Source of the DNA: Paenibacillus polymyxa
GTDB lineage: Bacteria > Bacillota > Bacilli > Paenibacillales > Paenibacillaceae
DNA: 64,000 nucleotides
Assembly (NCBI RefSeq): GCF_001719045.1
Contig: NZ_CP015423.1
Coordinates: forward strand, 4,029,501-4,093,500
Reading direction: 5' to 3'
The translations under genes and the position numbers were made by a program. How positions within the stretch are numbered: position 1 is the stretch's first letter; every line of letters starts with the position of its first letter. Under the pieces are notes generated by a model. The model saw nothing but the letters and a program-made list of their open reading frames with translations. It was not told where the DNA came from and did no database searches. Positions 29,265-39,355 of the stretch are shown here, one piece after another.

Positions 29265-30575
29265 ATGAAAGATATGGAACTATTGAATTCCAGAGAGGGA
29301 CAAATGGTGCTTGCCCGAATGTACGGTCAACAGCAAATCTCTGAGCAAACGACTCGATATGAATCCCTTATACAGGCGTATCGGGAGCATTTTGGTGTAG
29401 GGGATATTGAACTGTTTAGTGCTCCGGGGCGCTGCGAAATTGGTGGAAATCATACAGACCACAATCACGGGAAGGTGCTGGCAGGCAGTATTACACTCGA
29501 TACCATCGCTGCAGCTTCTAAAGTGGAGGAGTCTGTAATTACATTCTTTTCTGAAGGCTACAAGACGAAGTACGTCATCGATTTAACCGACTTGTCGCCA
29601 AAACCGGAGGATGACAGTACGATGCTGCTGATCCGTGGCATTGCTGCTGGTCTACTTGAATTCGGATACCGTATCGGGGGATTCCAAGCTTATATATCAA
29701 GCAATGTGTTCTCTGCTTCAGGTTTAAGTTCTTCCGCTTCTTTTGAAATGTTGATATGTACGATATTAAATCATTTTTATAACGAGGGAGCGTTAGATGC
29801 TGTTGTTAAATCCAAAATTGGTCAGTATGCGGAAAATGGCTATTGGAACAAGCCGTCGGGGCTGCTCGATCAGATGGCTTGCGCGTATGGCGGCTTGATT
29901 TCCATTGACTTTGAAAATCCCAAGGAACCGATCATAAATCCTGTTCATTGGAATTTTGAACAAAACGGATATTCCCTCGTTATTGTAAATACAGGTGGAA
30001 ATCATGCTGATTTAACGGACGATTATGCGGCGGTGCCCAACGAAATGTTTGCAGTGGCTCAGTCTTTAGACGCTTCGGTTTGCCGTGACTTATTGCCGGA
30101 GGATCTATATGCCAACCTTAAAATGGTCAGGGGAAAAGCAGGAGACCGTGCAGTGCTGCGGGCGTTGCATTTTTTTGAAGAAAATAGACGTGTGGATGAA
30201 CAGGTGAAATCACTGGAGGAGGGGCGCTTTAATGATTTCCTGAGGCTCGTTACCGAATCTGGTAATTCCTCATGGAAATGGCTCCAAAACGTATATAGAA
30301 GTGGGATTGCGCGGGAACAAGACGTATCGGTTGCACTGGCTTTAACCGAAATGTATTTAAAGTCAATTGATAACAGCGCATGCAGAGTACATGGTGGTGG
30401 CTTTGCTGGTGTCATCTTGACGATTCTTCCGAATGATCATGTGGATGATTATAAGGAGTGGATCAGCGGCATGCTGGGAACTCCGGTACTTGTTGTCAAC
30501 GTCCGTGAGGACGGTGCTGTTAATGTTAGTGATTTGATACATGTTGAACGGACTCATTGCGAGTCTACAAACTAG
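29265..30575 (+). CDS. Galactokinase-family GHMP kinase
   Basis: 436 residues. APGRCEIGGNHTDHNHG corresponds to the galactokinase signature but with GGNHTDH in place of IGEHTDY; FSASGLSSSASFE is the GHMP ATP-binding loop, and CRVHGGGFAG the closing motif 3. It phosphorylates a sugar, probably galactose or a derivative, in the cytoplasm. GGGGG precedes ATG 29265 by 8 nt. No galE/galT are adjacent; a cre box lies upstream. The altered sugar-binding signature leaves the exact substrate open. Confidence 0.85.
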   Translation: MKDMELLNSREGQMVLARMYGQQQISEQTTRYESLIQAYREHFGVGDIELFSAPGRCEIGGNHTDHNHGKVLAGSITLDTIAAASKVEESVITFFSEGYKTKYVIDLTDLSPKPEDDSTMLLIRGIAAGLLEFGYRIGGFQAYISSNVFSASGLSSSASFEMLICTILNHFYNEGALDAVVKSKIGQYAENGYWNKPSGLLDQMACAYGGLISIDFENPKEPIINPVHWNFEQNGYSLVIVNTGGNHADLTDDYAAVPNEMFAVAQSLDASVCRDLLPEDLYANLKMVRGKAGDRAVLRALHFFEENRRVDEQVKSLEEGRFNDFLRLVTESGNSSWKWLQNVYRSGIAREQDVSVALALTEMYLKSIDNSACRVHGGGFAGVILTILPNDHVDDYKEWISGMLGTPVLVVNVREDGAVNVSDLIHVERTHCESTN

Positions 30576-30585
30576 TCAGTCAGTA

Positions 30586-30624
30586 GAAGACTTTAACCCA
30601 TGGGTTAAAGTCTTCGTCCTTTTT
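30586..30624 (+). terminator. Rho-independent terminator of the galactokinase-like gene
   Basis: A perfect palindrome, GAAGACTTTAACCCA joined directly to its complement, followed by TCCTTTTT. In practice the loop is the central CCATGG. Confidence 0.85.
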
Positions 30625-30691
30625 ATCGCCGATACAGCTTGGGTTTGCGTTATAATAAAGAGATGATAGTTTTAATGAAGGAGGGCCTGTC

Positions 30692-31609
30692 ATGGCTATA
30701 TACCCGTCCTGGTCCTATTCGCAATCGAGGGCTCAAACGTTCGATGAATGCTTACGCAAATACTATTATCATTATTACGGCTCGCATAATGGCTGGAATT
30801 CGGCGCAGGGCACTGAAGAGCAAGTTACGTTGTATCGGCTCAAGCAACTGAGCAACTTATATATTTTATTCGGGAATATTACGCATCAAATGTGCGAATC
30901 AGTCATACGTGGATGGATGGAAAAAGGGGCTATCCCGCGCACAGCATACCTCGAAACAGCTATGAAGAACATGTTGAATAACAGCTACAAGGAATCGCTA
31001 CACCGTGAGCTATGGTTACAAGATCCGAAAAATCGCGTCATGCTGGCGGAGGTTTATTACGACGACGAGGTGCTTCCAGAACGGATCGCCCTTATTAAGG
31101 AGCGACAGCACGCGGTGATACAGAATTTGTACCGTACTGCGGTTTGGCGTGAACTGCAACAGGGAAAGGCCCGAATTGTAGAAGTGGAGAAGTGGGATAC
31201 GATGCTCCTTCATGAGACGAAAGTGTATGTCAAAATGGATTTGCTCTATCGTAGAGACAATGGAGACATGGTCATCGTGGATTGGAAAACAGGCAAGGAA
31301 GGCGATTTTTCCGACCAACTTTTTTTGTATGCTTCCTATGTGCAGGAGCACTATCAGCTTCCTTTGGAGAAGATTGAGGTACGTGTGGAGTATTTGATGA
31401 CAGGAGAGCATGAGGTATATCGTCCCGCGCAAGAGGATATCGACAAGGTGGTTGGTAATGTCGGACGATACATCGATGAAATGAAGTCCTGTCTCGATGA
31501 CGATTACTATAATCGCCCCAAGCCCGAGTCTTTCTTCACTCCGATGCCTTCACGCAGAGCGTGCGGAGGCTGTAATTTTCGCGAGGTGTGTAAGTACCGA
31601 GCGGTGTGA
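30692..31609 (+). CDS. PD-(D/E)XK nuclease superfamily protein (RecB/AddB-Cas4-like)
   Basis: 305 residues. The segment VKMDLLYRRDNGDMVIVDWK carries the D-(x)n-D/E-x-K nuclease core (the D of MDLL, D of VDWK and its K), and four cysteines, one near FDEC and a late CGGCNFREVC cluster, fit the iron-sulfur staple of AddB/Cas4-type enzymes. It is a stand-alone gene with GGAGGGCC upstream; no helicase or CRISPR gene is near. A role in DNA processing or repair is inferred from the fold only. Confidence 0.82.
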   Translation: MAIYPSWSYSQSRAQTFDECLRKYYYHYYGSHNGWNSAQGTEEQVTLYRLKQLSNLYILFGNITHQMCESVIRGWMEKGAIPRTAYLETAMKNMLNNSYKESLHRELWLQDPKNRVMLAEVYYDDEVLPERIALIKERQHAVIQNLYRTAVWRELQQGKARIVEVEKWDTMLLHETKVYVKMDLLYRRDNGDMVIVDWKTGKEGDFSDQLFLYASYVQEHYQLPLEKIEVRVEYLMTGEHEVYRPAQEDIDKVVGNVGRYIDEMKSCLDDDYYNRPKPESFFTPMPSRRACGGCNFREVCKYRAV

Positions 31610-31777
31610 AATGACTCGATCGCCTTTGCCCCCGGATTCCTACCCTAATTAAAGCTAGTGAATCCGGCTATATGGCAAATCTATAATTCTTCTATATTTT
31701 GAAACCGCTTTATAATTTAGAAGATGCGAGGTATGATAAGGGTATTATTGGAAAATGCGAAGGAGGAAGTTAGGAAG

Positions 31778-32437
31778 ATGATGAGTACAGAACATGCACG
31801 TATTCTTTTTCAGGGAGATTCTATAACAGACGGAGGAAGGGGACGGAATGAGGATGCGAACCATTGGCTGGGTCAGAGCTATGTGTATCTGATCGCAGGT
31901 GCATTGGGGAGCCGTTTGACTACTACGCAGCCAGAATTTGTGAACCGGGGAATTTCGGGGGATCGAGTTTCGGATTTGTATGCACGCTGGAATGAGGACA
32001 TGTTTAGCCTGAAGCCAGACCTGCTCAGTATTCTAATCGGAGTGAACGATGCCTGGCGGATCGTCGAGCAGGAGCCGTCCGGGGTGACGGACCGATTTGA
32101 ACGAGCCTATCGCCACCTTCTGGAAGAAACGCGTGAAGTGATGCCCGATATCGGGCTGGTGTTGTGTGAACCGTTTATTTTGAAAACGGGAGCTACCGAG
32201 GCGCGATGGGACATTTGGCAAGAAAAAATAACGGGGTATCAGCGTATTGTACGTCAGCTTGCGGACGAATTTGGGGCCGTATTTGTACCGCTCCAGAGCA
32301 TGTTGAACGAAGCCGCTACCCAGGCGGACGCCTCCTATTGGCTGCATGACGGGGTTCATCCGACAGCGGTTGGGCATCAGTTGATAGCTGATCAATGGAT
32401 AGATATCGTGCAAAAGAGTCCGCTGGCGATTCGCTAA
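31778..32437 (+). CDS. SGNH/GDSL hydrolase (lipase/esterase family)
   Basis: 219 residues with block I FQGDSITDG (nucleophile serine), block II glycine in NRGISGDRVSDL, block III asparagine in IGVNDAWR and block V DGVHPTAVGHQ (catalytic Asp and His). No signal peptide, so cytoplasmic. Such proteins often deacetylate plant-polymer fragments such as rhamnogalacturonan or xylan oligomers. ATG 31778 is preferred over the frame opening at 31724 because AGGAGG lies at 31761; ATG 31781 is also possible. Confidence 0.9.
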   Translation: MMSTEHARILFQGDSITDGGRGRNEDANHWLGQSYVYLIAGALGSRLTTTQPEFVNRGISGDRVSDLYARWNEDMFSLKPDLLSILIGVNDAWRIVEQEPSGVTDRFERAYRHLLEETREVMPDIGLVLCEPFILKTGATEARWDIWQEKITGYQRIVRQLADEFGAVFVPLQSMLNEAATQADASYWLHDGVHPTAVGHQLIADQWIDIVQKSPLAIR

Positions 32438-32578
32438 CAGGGTCATACATAGTCTACTCCTTGTCATTTTTGGGTAATACACGATTATGGACATCATTAC
32501 TTATGTTATGGTTCCATCCAAAAATGAATGTCAAAGGGGGTGCTTCTTGCTTCGTTATGAACGGAGCAAGAGAGGGCT

Positions 32579-33919
32579 ATGGAAACGATAAATATCATTC
32601 TGGTTATATTACTTATCGCATTAACTGCGTTTTTTGTGGCCTCGGAGTATTCCATTATTCGTGTGCGGGTATCTCGCATCAATCAATTGGCCTCTGAAGG
32701 CAACAAAAATGCGAAAGCCGTTAAAAACATTTTGTCTCGGCTGGACGAGTATTTATCTGCTTGTCAGCTCGGAACCACATTAACCTCAATGGCGCTAGGC
32801 TGGCTAGGGGAATCTACTGTTGAACATCTGCTACACCCCCTGTTTGTATTGGCTCATATTCCGGCAGGCCTGACGGGAGTGCTCTCCTTTTTGCTGGCTT
32901 TTTTGATCTTGACCTATTTCGAGGTGGTCATTGGGGAGCTGGTACCGAAAACATTCGCCATACAGATTGCTGAACCCATGGCATTGTTTTTTGCCCGTCC
33001 GATCACGATATTTTATAAAATGACCTATCCCCTGAATTGGGTGCTCAGTCGTTCATCGCGTGTCATTACGGGTCTCTTCGGGCTCAAAAAGGTATCTGAA
33101 GAAGATGCAGCACTCAGTGAAGCTGAGCTTCGTTTGGCGTTATCTGAAGGCTTTCGTAGTGGTGAAATTACACCGACAGAATATCGATATCTGAACAATG
33201 TATTTGATTTTGACGACCGTGCGGCGCAGGAAATTATGGTACCGCGCATCCATATCCGTTCCATCTCCCACCAGGCAACAGTGGCCGAGTTTATGGAGCT
33301 GATCGAGGACAAAGTTTATAATTTTCTACCTGTAGCTGAACATGGAGACCGGGATCGTATTATCGGAATGATTCGCGTCAAGGAAGCCCTGCATGATTTG
33401 GCACGTGGGCACAGCACAGGGAATACGACGATGGCTTCTTATATTCACCCGGTACTTCAGGTTATCGAGACGGTTCAGGCTCGGGATCTGCTGATTCAGA
33501 TGCAAAAACGACGCATTCCAGTAGCGGTGCTGGTGGACGAATATGGTGGAACATCTGGACTTGTCACACTGGAGGACATTATGGAGGAGATTGTTGGAGA
33601 TATTCCTTCCTATACCGACACCGAACCCCCCGCAGCGTTAACTCCACTCATTACAAAAACAGATGATCATCGTTACATACTCAAATCGCAGGCGCTCATT
33701 CATGAGGTCAATCGGCGCTTGGAGACGGATATTGAGGCCGGGGACGTATATACGATTGGCGGATGGATGCTTTCAGAGCGTTTTGATATCCAGCAAGGAG
33801 AAAAGCTGACCATTGGTGCATGGGAGTTTACCGTACTGGAAAAAAACAGTCACCAAATAGACACAATTGAAGCGATTAAGAAAGCAGTCGTTGAACAGAA
33901 AAATGACAATGATTTTTAA
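32579..33919 (+). CDS. CNNM/CorC (HlyC) family membrane transporter-like protein
   Basis: 446 residues: DUF21/CNNM membrane domain with three to four helices (about 1-190), two CBS domains (about 210-335, with LVDEYGGTSGLVTLEDIMEE, quoted as the usual second CBS end), and the CorC_HlyC C-terminal domain. The family is linked with magnesium or other divalent cation efflux. The ATG at 32579 has GGAGCAAGAGAGG upstream. Single gene. Confidence 0.9.
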   Translation: METINIILVILLIALTAFFVASEYSIIRVRVSRINQLASEGNKNAKAVKNILSRLDEYLSACQLGTTLTSMALGWLGESTVEHLLHPLFVLAHIPAGLTGVLSFLLAFLILTYFEVVIGELVPKTFAIQIAEPMALFFARPITIFYKMTYPLNWVLSRSSRVITGLFGLKKVSEEDAALSEAELRLALSEGFRSGEITPTEYRYLNNVFDFDDRAAQEIMVPRIHIRSISHQATVAEFMELIEDKVYNFLPVAEHGDRDRIIGMIRVKEALHDLARGHSTGNTTMASYIHPVLQVIETVQARDLLIQMQKRRIPVAVLVDEYGGTSGLVTLEDIMEEIVGDIPSYTDTEPPAALTPLITKTDDHRYILKSQALIHEVNRRLETDIEAGDVYTIGGWMLSERFDIQQGEKLTIGAWEFTVLEKNSHQIDTIEAIKKAVVEQKNDNDF

Positions 33920-33959
33920 TAATGGAAATTGACTTTGTCGGTAACAGCTCGCTTAAGAT

Positions 33960-34006
33960 GTGACGAATGGCCTGTAAAGCTTGTGACAGCGCGATTCGTC
34001 CGTTTT
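33960..34006 (+). terminator. Possible terminator of the CorC family gene
   Basis: GACGAAT (33962-33968) and ATTCGTC (33994-34000) pair around an inner weak stem, followed by CGTTTTAAG. The T run is short. Confidence 0.45.
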
Positions 34007-34181
34007 AAGATGCAAGTTGCTACCTGGTAACATATTGTTTTTTGTAATTAGGATAGGGGACTTAAGACTCTGTATCTTTATGCTCATAAATATATCTGTC
34101 TGTGAAAAATTCTACTAGAAATGTAGCAATTTTATGGTAAAATGGAATCAAATTTGAGTTTTTTGGGGTGGGCTACAGTAC

Positions 34182-35453
34182 ATGAAGATGTCACTAGGTA
34201 CGAAAATGGTTACTGCATTTGTCTCAATTTCTGCAATAACCTATGGAACAAGCGCTTTTTTTATTTTTGTACTCAAGGACTGGCTGGCTCAAGGTACACA
34301 AGAATGGGTGTACACTTCGATCATTCTGTTATTGGGTGTCCTGTGGAGTGGCATTTTGGGCTGGTTGATCTCAAAATTACTCACACGGCCAATTGTTAGG
34401 TTGGCAAAGGCGGCAGAGGAAGCTTCGGCGGGGAACCTGTCTGTTGTAATTCCTGAACGTCGTTCGGAGGATGAAATCAAAGTTCTGTATGATGCATTTC
34501 GGCATATGATGCTGAACATTAAAGATATGTTCAATGAGATCTCGTACAGCACCAGAACAACTTCGCAAAGTGCGGAAAATCTGAGCTTGGCTATTGTGCA
34601 GGCTACCACACAAATTGAGTCCATGTCTTCGGTGGTAGAAGATATTTTGAATGGCGTGGAGCAGCAAAAGCAAGCATCTGCCCAATCTATTAAAACAGCA
34701 GACCGAATGCTGGGCGATTTTAAAATGATGCGTAGCAAATCGGGGCATATGCTGGAACTGTCAGGCCATATGGAGCATTCAGTAGATTCGACGCAGACTG
34801 TATTTTCATCCCTGATGGATGGAATGGGAGAGCTGACAGCATCACATGGTCGTTCGCAGCAGGTAATTGCACGACTGGAAAAAGAAGCTTCCCAAATTGA
34901 AGCGATTACAAGCACCGTGAAGGATATTGCCGAACAGACCCATCTGCTGGCGTTGAATGCTTCCATAGAAGCGGCGCGTGCGGGAGAAGAAGGGAACGGG
35001 TTTGCGGTAGTGGCTCACCAAATTCGCGCACTTGCCGCCCAAAGTACGGAGTCTGTGCAGCAAATAAATGCCATCGTTAGCCGTGTCCAGTCACAAATCG
35101 TAGAGACAGTGCAGTTGATGCATCAGCAAACGTCATTGGTCAGTGCTGAGGCGGAACGGACAAGCTCTGTGGATCAGACGCTGAACCGTTTGAACGCTAT
35201 TGTACGTGAATTTGTCGAGAGCATCCGATTAATGGAAGAAGCCGTGACGGAGCAGACGAATCGGGTAGATCAAACCTTTGAGCAGATCCATCGTATTCAG
35301 CAAATGTCAGGGGCCTTCTCTGAAGGAGCTCATAAAATTTATAAGGCTGCTCATGAGGAGACAGCAATTATGCAGGAAATTTCGTCTTCTTCCGAGGATT
35401 TGAAAGTGCTTACGAATAAACTCATGATGAAAACACGTGGAATGCAACTATAA
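34182..35453 (+). CDS. Methyl-accepting chemotaxis protein without large sensor domain
   Basis: 423 residues: two membrane helices separated by only about 15 residues (positions 10-30 and 45-65), a HAMP domain, and the cytoplasmic signalling coiled coil with the hairpin tip [20 protein letters not shown]. With no real extracellular ligand domain it probably senses through the membrane or a partner. The ribosome site is weak (GGGGTGG ten bases from ATG 34182; ATG 34188 is possible). Confidence 0.9.
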   Translation: MKMSLGTKMVTAFVSISAITYGTSAFFIFVLKDWLAQGTQEWVYTSIILLLGVLWSGILGWLISKLLTRPIVRLAKAAEEASAGNLSVVIPERRSEDEIKVLYDAFRHMMLNIKDMFNEISYSTRTTSQSAENLSLAIVQATTQIESMSSVVEDILNGVEQQKQASAQSIKTADRMLGDFKMMRSKSGHMLELSGHMEHSVDSTQTVFSSLMDGMGELTASHGRSQQVIARLEKEASQIEAITSTVKDIAEQTHLLALNASIEAARAGEEGNGFAVVAHQIRALAAQSTESVQQINAIVSRVQSQIVETVQLMHQQTSLVSAEAERTSSVDQTLNRLNAIVREFVESIRLMEEAVTEQTNRVDQTFEQIHRIQQMSGAFSEGAHKIYKAAHEETAIMQEISSSSEDLKVLTNKLMMKTRGMQL

Positions 35454-35494
35454 CAGAAACCATCATGTGAGGCATGATATATACAAACAAAATA

Positions 35495-35555
35495 TAGCCG
35501 CTATACACCGGAAAACGCAGCAAAATGGTTCCCCGGTGTGTAGTGGCTATTTTTT
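35495..35555. terminator. Bidirectional terminator between chemoreceptor and small minus-strand gene
   Basis: TAGCCGCTATACACCGG and CCGGTGTGTAGTGGCTA pair over 17 positions with G-U pairs; TTTTTT follows on the plus strand. The right arm reaches the stop codon of the minus gene. Confidence 0.8.
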
Positions 35556-35759
35556 AATTTCAAAAAACTCACATTGTTTTCTGGGGTGGTAAGCCAGATC
35601 ACTGACGCTGGATTGCACGACAATGGTTTGATCGTCAAAACGGATTATGATTCCGCCAGAGCCAATCAATTGGTCATCCTGAAATACCCGGACACGCAGA
35701 TGACGTTCCAGTGCCTCGCTGAAATCCTGATCTGTAATTAATCGGCGATTAATGGCCAT
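35547..35759 (-). CDS. Small conserved-looking hypothetical protein (70 aa)
   Basis: A 70-residue protein predicted to be mostly beta strand in its second half (IGSGGIIIRFDDQTIVVQ), with no signal peptide or membrane helix. AAAGGAGA seven bases before ATG 35759 sets the start, shorter than the maximal frame. I do not recognise a family. It is transcribed alone, divergent from the ywaF-like gene. Confidence 0.7.
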   Translation of the reverse strand: MAINRRLITDQDFSEALERHLRVRVFQDDQLIGSGGIIIRFDDQTIVVQSSVSDLAYHPRKQCEFFEIKK

Positions 35760-35892
35760 GAGGGTTCTCCTTTGAATATAATATCTTTTATCATAAAGGT
35801 AAGGTATGGAACAAGCAAGAAACACGGCTAGAACATAATCGGCTATTGGGTATAAAATAGAATGCAGAGAAAGAGATCAAAGGGGGCTAGCT

Positions 35893-36675
35893 ATGGATAG
35901 GTCGTGGTCAGGGCCTTGGTTCGATGCCAACGCGCCAGAAGGGTTCGAGGCTTTTACTCCGTCACATGGGTTGGCTATATTGGGACTCATTGTATGCGCT
36001 TTGATGCTGTGGCTGACTCGGGGATGGATTCGGTCGAACAAGCCTATAAGCGAGGGAATTCGCTGGTTGTTAATTACAGTCCTCATTCTGTCAGAGGTGA
36101 CTCTGAATATTTGGTATGTGATGCAGCATATTTGGGATATCCAGACCTCATTGCCATTAGAACTGTGCAGTGTGACACTGCTGCTGTCAATCCTGATGCT
36201 CATTTTTCGAAGCCGCTGGTTATATCCGATTATCCTTTTTGCCGGAATTGGAGGGGCGCTTCAAGCCGTACTCACGCCTAATTTGGCATACGCATTTCCG
36301 CATTATCGTTTTATCCATTTTTTCATAGCTCATAGTGCTATTATTCTGGCAGCCTTGTATATGACCTGGATAGAAGGACTCCGACCGACGTGGAAGAGTG
36401 TGGGAGGAGTGATGCTTTTTCTGAATGGCCTGGCGCTGAAGGTGTGGATCGTGAACGATGCTCTCGGAGCTAACTACATGTTTCTGGCCGGAAAGCCGTC
36501 AACACCGTCGATATTAGATTTTTTAGGGCCATATCCTCTGTATATTGTGGCAGAAGAGGCCATTGCGCTCCTGTTCTTTTCTCTTCTGATGCTGTTGTTC
36601 GAGGTGCTTCCGGGAGGCAGGCTGTATGTCCGCTCACGTAAAGGAGCTGTGCATAGTGCTGACAGGTCGTCATAG
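35893..36675 (+). CDS. ywaF: YwaF-like integral membrane protein (TIGR02206 type)
   Basis: 260 residues with about seven membrane helices. The start FEAFTPSHGLAI, the LPLELCSVTLLL segment and the proline/histidine pattern of FPHYRFIHFF match the YwaF/TIGR02206 membrane family found in Bacillus relatives; its function is unknown. AAAGGGGGC precedes the ATG. Single gene, no clear operon partner. Confidence 0.78.
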   Translation: MDRSWSGPWFDANAPEGFEAFTPSHGLAILGLIVCALMLWLTRGWIRSNKPISEGIRWLLITVLILSEVTLNIWYVMQHIWDIQTSLPLELCSVTLLLSILMLIFRSRWLYPIILFAGIGGALQAVLTPNLAYAFPHYRFIHFFIAHSAIILAALYMTWIEGLRPTWKSVGGVMLFLNGLALKVWIVNDALGANYMFLAGKPSTPSILDFLGPYPLYIVAEEAIALLFFSLLMLLFEVLPGGRLYVRSRKGAVHSADRSS

Positions 36676-36719
36676 AGACGACATAGAGAGGTTGTAGAGG
36701 CGTTGTAAAGCCATATAAA

Positions 36720-36761
36720 AGCAGCCTTTTCCACAAGTATATGACTAGGGATAAGGCTGCT
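36720..36761 (-). terminator. Rho-independent terminator of the SDR gene
   Basis: AGCAGCCTTTTCC and GGGATAAGGCTGCT pair with one mismatch; on the minus strand the stem is followed by TTTTATAT. Confidence 0.65.
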
Positions 36762-36812
36762 AAGAAGCCTAAACAGTTGTACGAATGGGTATAACGTTCC
36801 CCATTCTAATAC

Positions 36813-37604
36813 TTAACGCAGTAGTGATTCTGCTCCGTCTACATAAATTTCCGTACCCGATACATGAGATGACTCGTCTGAGGCGAGAAACAGGACCAGA
36901 TTGGCAACCTGCTCTGGCTCACCAGGGGCATCCTCTAGCGGATGCTCTCCGCCCTTCGGAAATTCGACTGGAATTTGTACCTTCTTCAAGTCTTCCGAAG
37001 GGTACGTGTTATCGTCAATTTGCGTGTCGATAGCTCCCGGGCATATCGCGTTGACCCGAATTTTGTAACGTGCCAGCTCCAGCGCTGCCATTTTCATAAA
37101 AGCAACCTGAGCTGCCTTGGTGGAGGCGTAGGCTGAGAATCCAATACCCGAAAAGGTTCGATTACCGTTGATGGAGCTGGTAATGATAATGCTGCCACCG
37201 CGTTCTTTCAGGTAAGGGACGGCATATTTAACGGTAGCAAAGGTGCCACGAAGATTAATGTTCATCGTGCGGTCCCATTCCTCCAGCTCCAGCGTTTCAA
37301 TGGGGGCCATGGTTCCGTTAATGCCTGCGTTGGCGAAGACGATGTCCAGCTTTCCGTACGTTTCCACGACTTTAGCGAACCCCTGCTGAATCATATCCGG
37401 CTTGGATATATCACATTCCAGTACAAGCGCCTCGCCGCCAGCCTGCTCGATGATTGCTTTGGTCTCCTCTGCATGCTTGGGTGTCCGATCCAGCATGACC
37501 ACCTTGGCGCCTTGTTCTGCAAAACGGATCGCGGTCGCCTTGCCAATTCCTGAACCTCCACCACTGACCACTGCTATCTTTCCTTGCAATCTCTGCTCTG
37601 CCAT
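36813..37604 (-). CDS. SDR family NAD(P)-dependent oxidoreductase
   Basis: 263 residues with the cofactor loop GGGSGIGKA, the FANAG structural motif, catalytic Ser in IITSSING and YASTK catalytic Tyr/Lys pair, and the HVSGTEIYVDGA end. The aspartate in MLDRTP after the second strand favours NAD over NADP. Classical short-chain dehydrogenase; substrate not predictable. Single gene on the minus strand, divergent from a TIM-barrel protein gene. Confidence 0.92.
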   Translation of the reverse strand: MAEQRLQGKIAVVSGGGSGIGKATAIRFAEQGAKVVMLDRTPKHAEETKAIIEQAGGEALVLECDISKPDMIQQGFAKVVETYGKLDIVFANAGINGTMAPIETLELEEWDRTMNINLRGTFATVKYAVPYLKERGGSIIITSSINGNRTFSGIGFSAYASTKAAQVAFMKMAALELARYKIRVNAICPGAIDTQIDDNTYPSEDLKKVQIPVEFPKGGEHPLEDAPGEPEQVANLVLFLASDESSHVSGTEIYVDGAESLLR

Positions 37605-37803
37605 TGACTATTCCTCCCATTCCGTTCATAAACTAAACCTGACTCGTTATTCCATACCTCTGGACGTTGAGGGTGAAACAGTCACAGCTGGATTTCACCC
37701 CATTTGCGAAATATGGTAACATAGGCGAACCAGCAGGAACTTGTAGCAAAAATATATAGCAGGAACAAGTATGGAGAAGACCGAGTGACGGAGGTGGATC
37801 GAA

Positions 37804-39237
37804 TTGAGCTATAACGCAAATGACCGACCCGAATCGACAGACGCTATAGCACTGACCGGAAAAATGAAACCGTGGGCACTAAGCGGCCCCAGTATTCAAA
37901 TCGATCCGTTGTTTCCCTATTACGCCAACCGTTCGCGGGACAGTATAGCAGATGAGATCGCCCTTGCGGGCTACCAGACCGTTCATTATTTTGTCGTACG
38001 TGAAAATGAAGTGGATGGAGCGCTTGTTGCTGCTTTTCAACGCAGAGGCATAGCGGTGTGGGCAATGGTGCTAGGCAACGGTTCTTTTGGCGTGTCCCAG
38101 CTGCCGCCGGAGTGGAAAGAATGGCGCATGAAGCTGCTGCGCGAACCGAACGACGGATTTCAGCGGCTTTCGCATTTTGCCCAGGAGTATGTGGAATGGA
38201 AAAAGAACGCCGCTGCCCGGCTCGTCACCGACATTCCGTTCGACGGGTTCGAGGTGGCGGAGCCTTATTTCCCCGAATGGAACGGGCTGCGCAGTGGAGT
38301 GTACGGGGATATTGGGCCGCATGCACAGCGTACCTTTCGCGAGCGCAGCGGTGAGAACATTCCGGATTTCCGCGACAAGCATGCGCGGAATTACTACCGG
38401 AAGGTTCCGAACCTGTACGCGCAGTGGGTCGACCTGCGCGTGGACGCCGTGAACGGCCTGATCAGCGAGCTGGTGAACGGCGCAGGCGGTGTGCGCGATG
38501 TCCGGCCGGACATCTGCGTGGCGACATGGTCGCTTGCTGTGAGCGGGCGCGGCGATGTTCCCGGCCAGCTGCGGGAATGGCAGGGTCTGGACGCGGTAGC
38601 CATGATCGGGTGCGTCGCCCCGGATATGCACGTACTCCAGACCCATTGGCCGGACTGGATGCGCCGCCGTCTGCCGCCACAGTATATTCGCGGCTATGCC
38701 CGCATCGCGCAGTCGATTCGCGCCGCTTATCCGGGCCTGCCCCTCGGGGTGCAGGCGGATATCGGTTCGCTCGCGCGGATGGTTCGAGACCGCGAGTGGA
38801 CGCGGCGGTTCGGGGCTACCGCCCTGGAGGGCGACTACGACGCCTGGACCGCCTATGAATACCATGTGGGTGGTTACATGTACGATGAGCCGCCCAAACC
38901 GCTTAGGGCGGAACGTTCAGCCGAAGATGAGGTGGTTATTTCTTTCAGCAAGCGAATTGTCACGCCGTCTGTAGATGAGCTGCGTATTTGGAGCCGGGAG
39001 GACAGAGCAGGTACAACATGCGACCTGAGCCGCCACCTAAGGAACGATTCATTAACGTTGCTGGAGCTTGTGGACGCCGTAGCAGACGGAAACCGTCTAT
39101 TGCTGCGTGTACGCAATTTACCAGCGGGGGCGTTCAGCTTGCGCCTTGATGGTGTGCAGGATACACCGCAGCTATGGCTGCTCAAGGGAAGGAAGGCACA
39201 TCGCAATCTGCCAGAGGATGAAGTGAGGGTTCCTTAA
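37804..39237 (+). CDS. TIM-barrel glycosidase-like protein of unknown function
   Basis: 477 residues, no signal peptide. The N-terminal 360 residues alternate strands and helices as in a barrel, with DIPFDGFEVAEPYFPEWNG at the end of a mid strand carrying acidic residues fit for a glycosidase active site; a small beta domain follows (about 390-470). GGAGGTG seven bases before TTG 37804 sets the start. The stretch 38060-38870 is clearly richer in G+C than its flanks. I do not recognise a characterised enzyme; similar Paenibacillus proteins may carry glycosyl hydrolase or epimerase labels. Confidence 0.72.
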   Translation: MSYNANDRPESTDAIALTGKMKPWALSGPSIQIDPLFPYYANRSRDSIADEIALAGYQTVHYFVVRENEVDGALVAAFQRRGIAVWAMVLGNGSFGVSQLPPEWKEWRMKLLREPNDGFQRLSHFAQEYVEWKKNAAARLVTDIPFDGFEVAEPYFPEWNGLRSGVYGDIGPHAQRTFRERSGENIPDFRDKHARNYYRKVPNLYAQWVDLRVDAVNGLISELVNGAGGVRDVRPDICVATWSLAVSGRGDVPGQLREWQGLDAVAMIGCVAPDMHVLQTHWPDWMRRRLPPQYIRGYARIAQSIRAAYPGLPLGVQADIGSLARMVRDREWTRRFGATALEGDYDAWTAYEYHVGGYMYDEPPKPLRAERSAEDEVVISFSKRIVTPSVDELRIWSREDRAGTTCDLSRHLRNDSLTLLELVDAVADGNRLLLRVRNLPAGAFSLRLDGVQDTPQLWLLKGRKAHRNLPEDEVRVP

Positions 39238-39355
39238 AATTTGGGTAATAACAAAATAACAGCTGTATAAATGGCTCATTTGCCGTAGCATTTTTGAATT
39301 GTATACTTTGAGGCAACATCTTTCAAAACATAAACTATAGTGGAGTGAAAAAAGT

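Noticed and set aside
38071..38865. Long antisense frame and other frames in the TIM-barrel gene
   Set aside because: They arise from high G+C, which removes stop codons; none has a ribosome site or recognisable protein.
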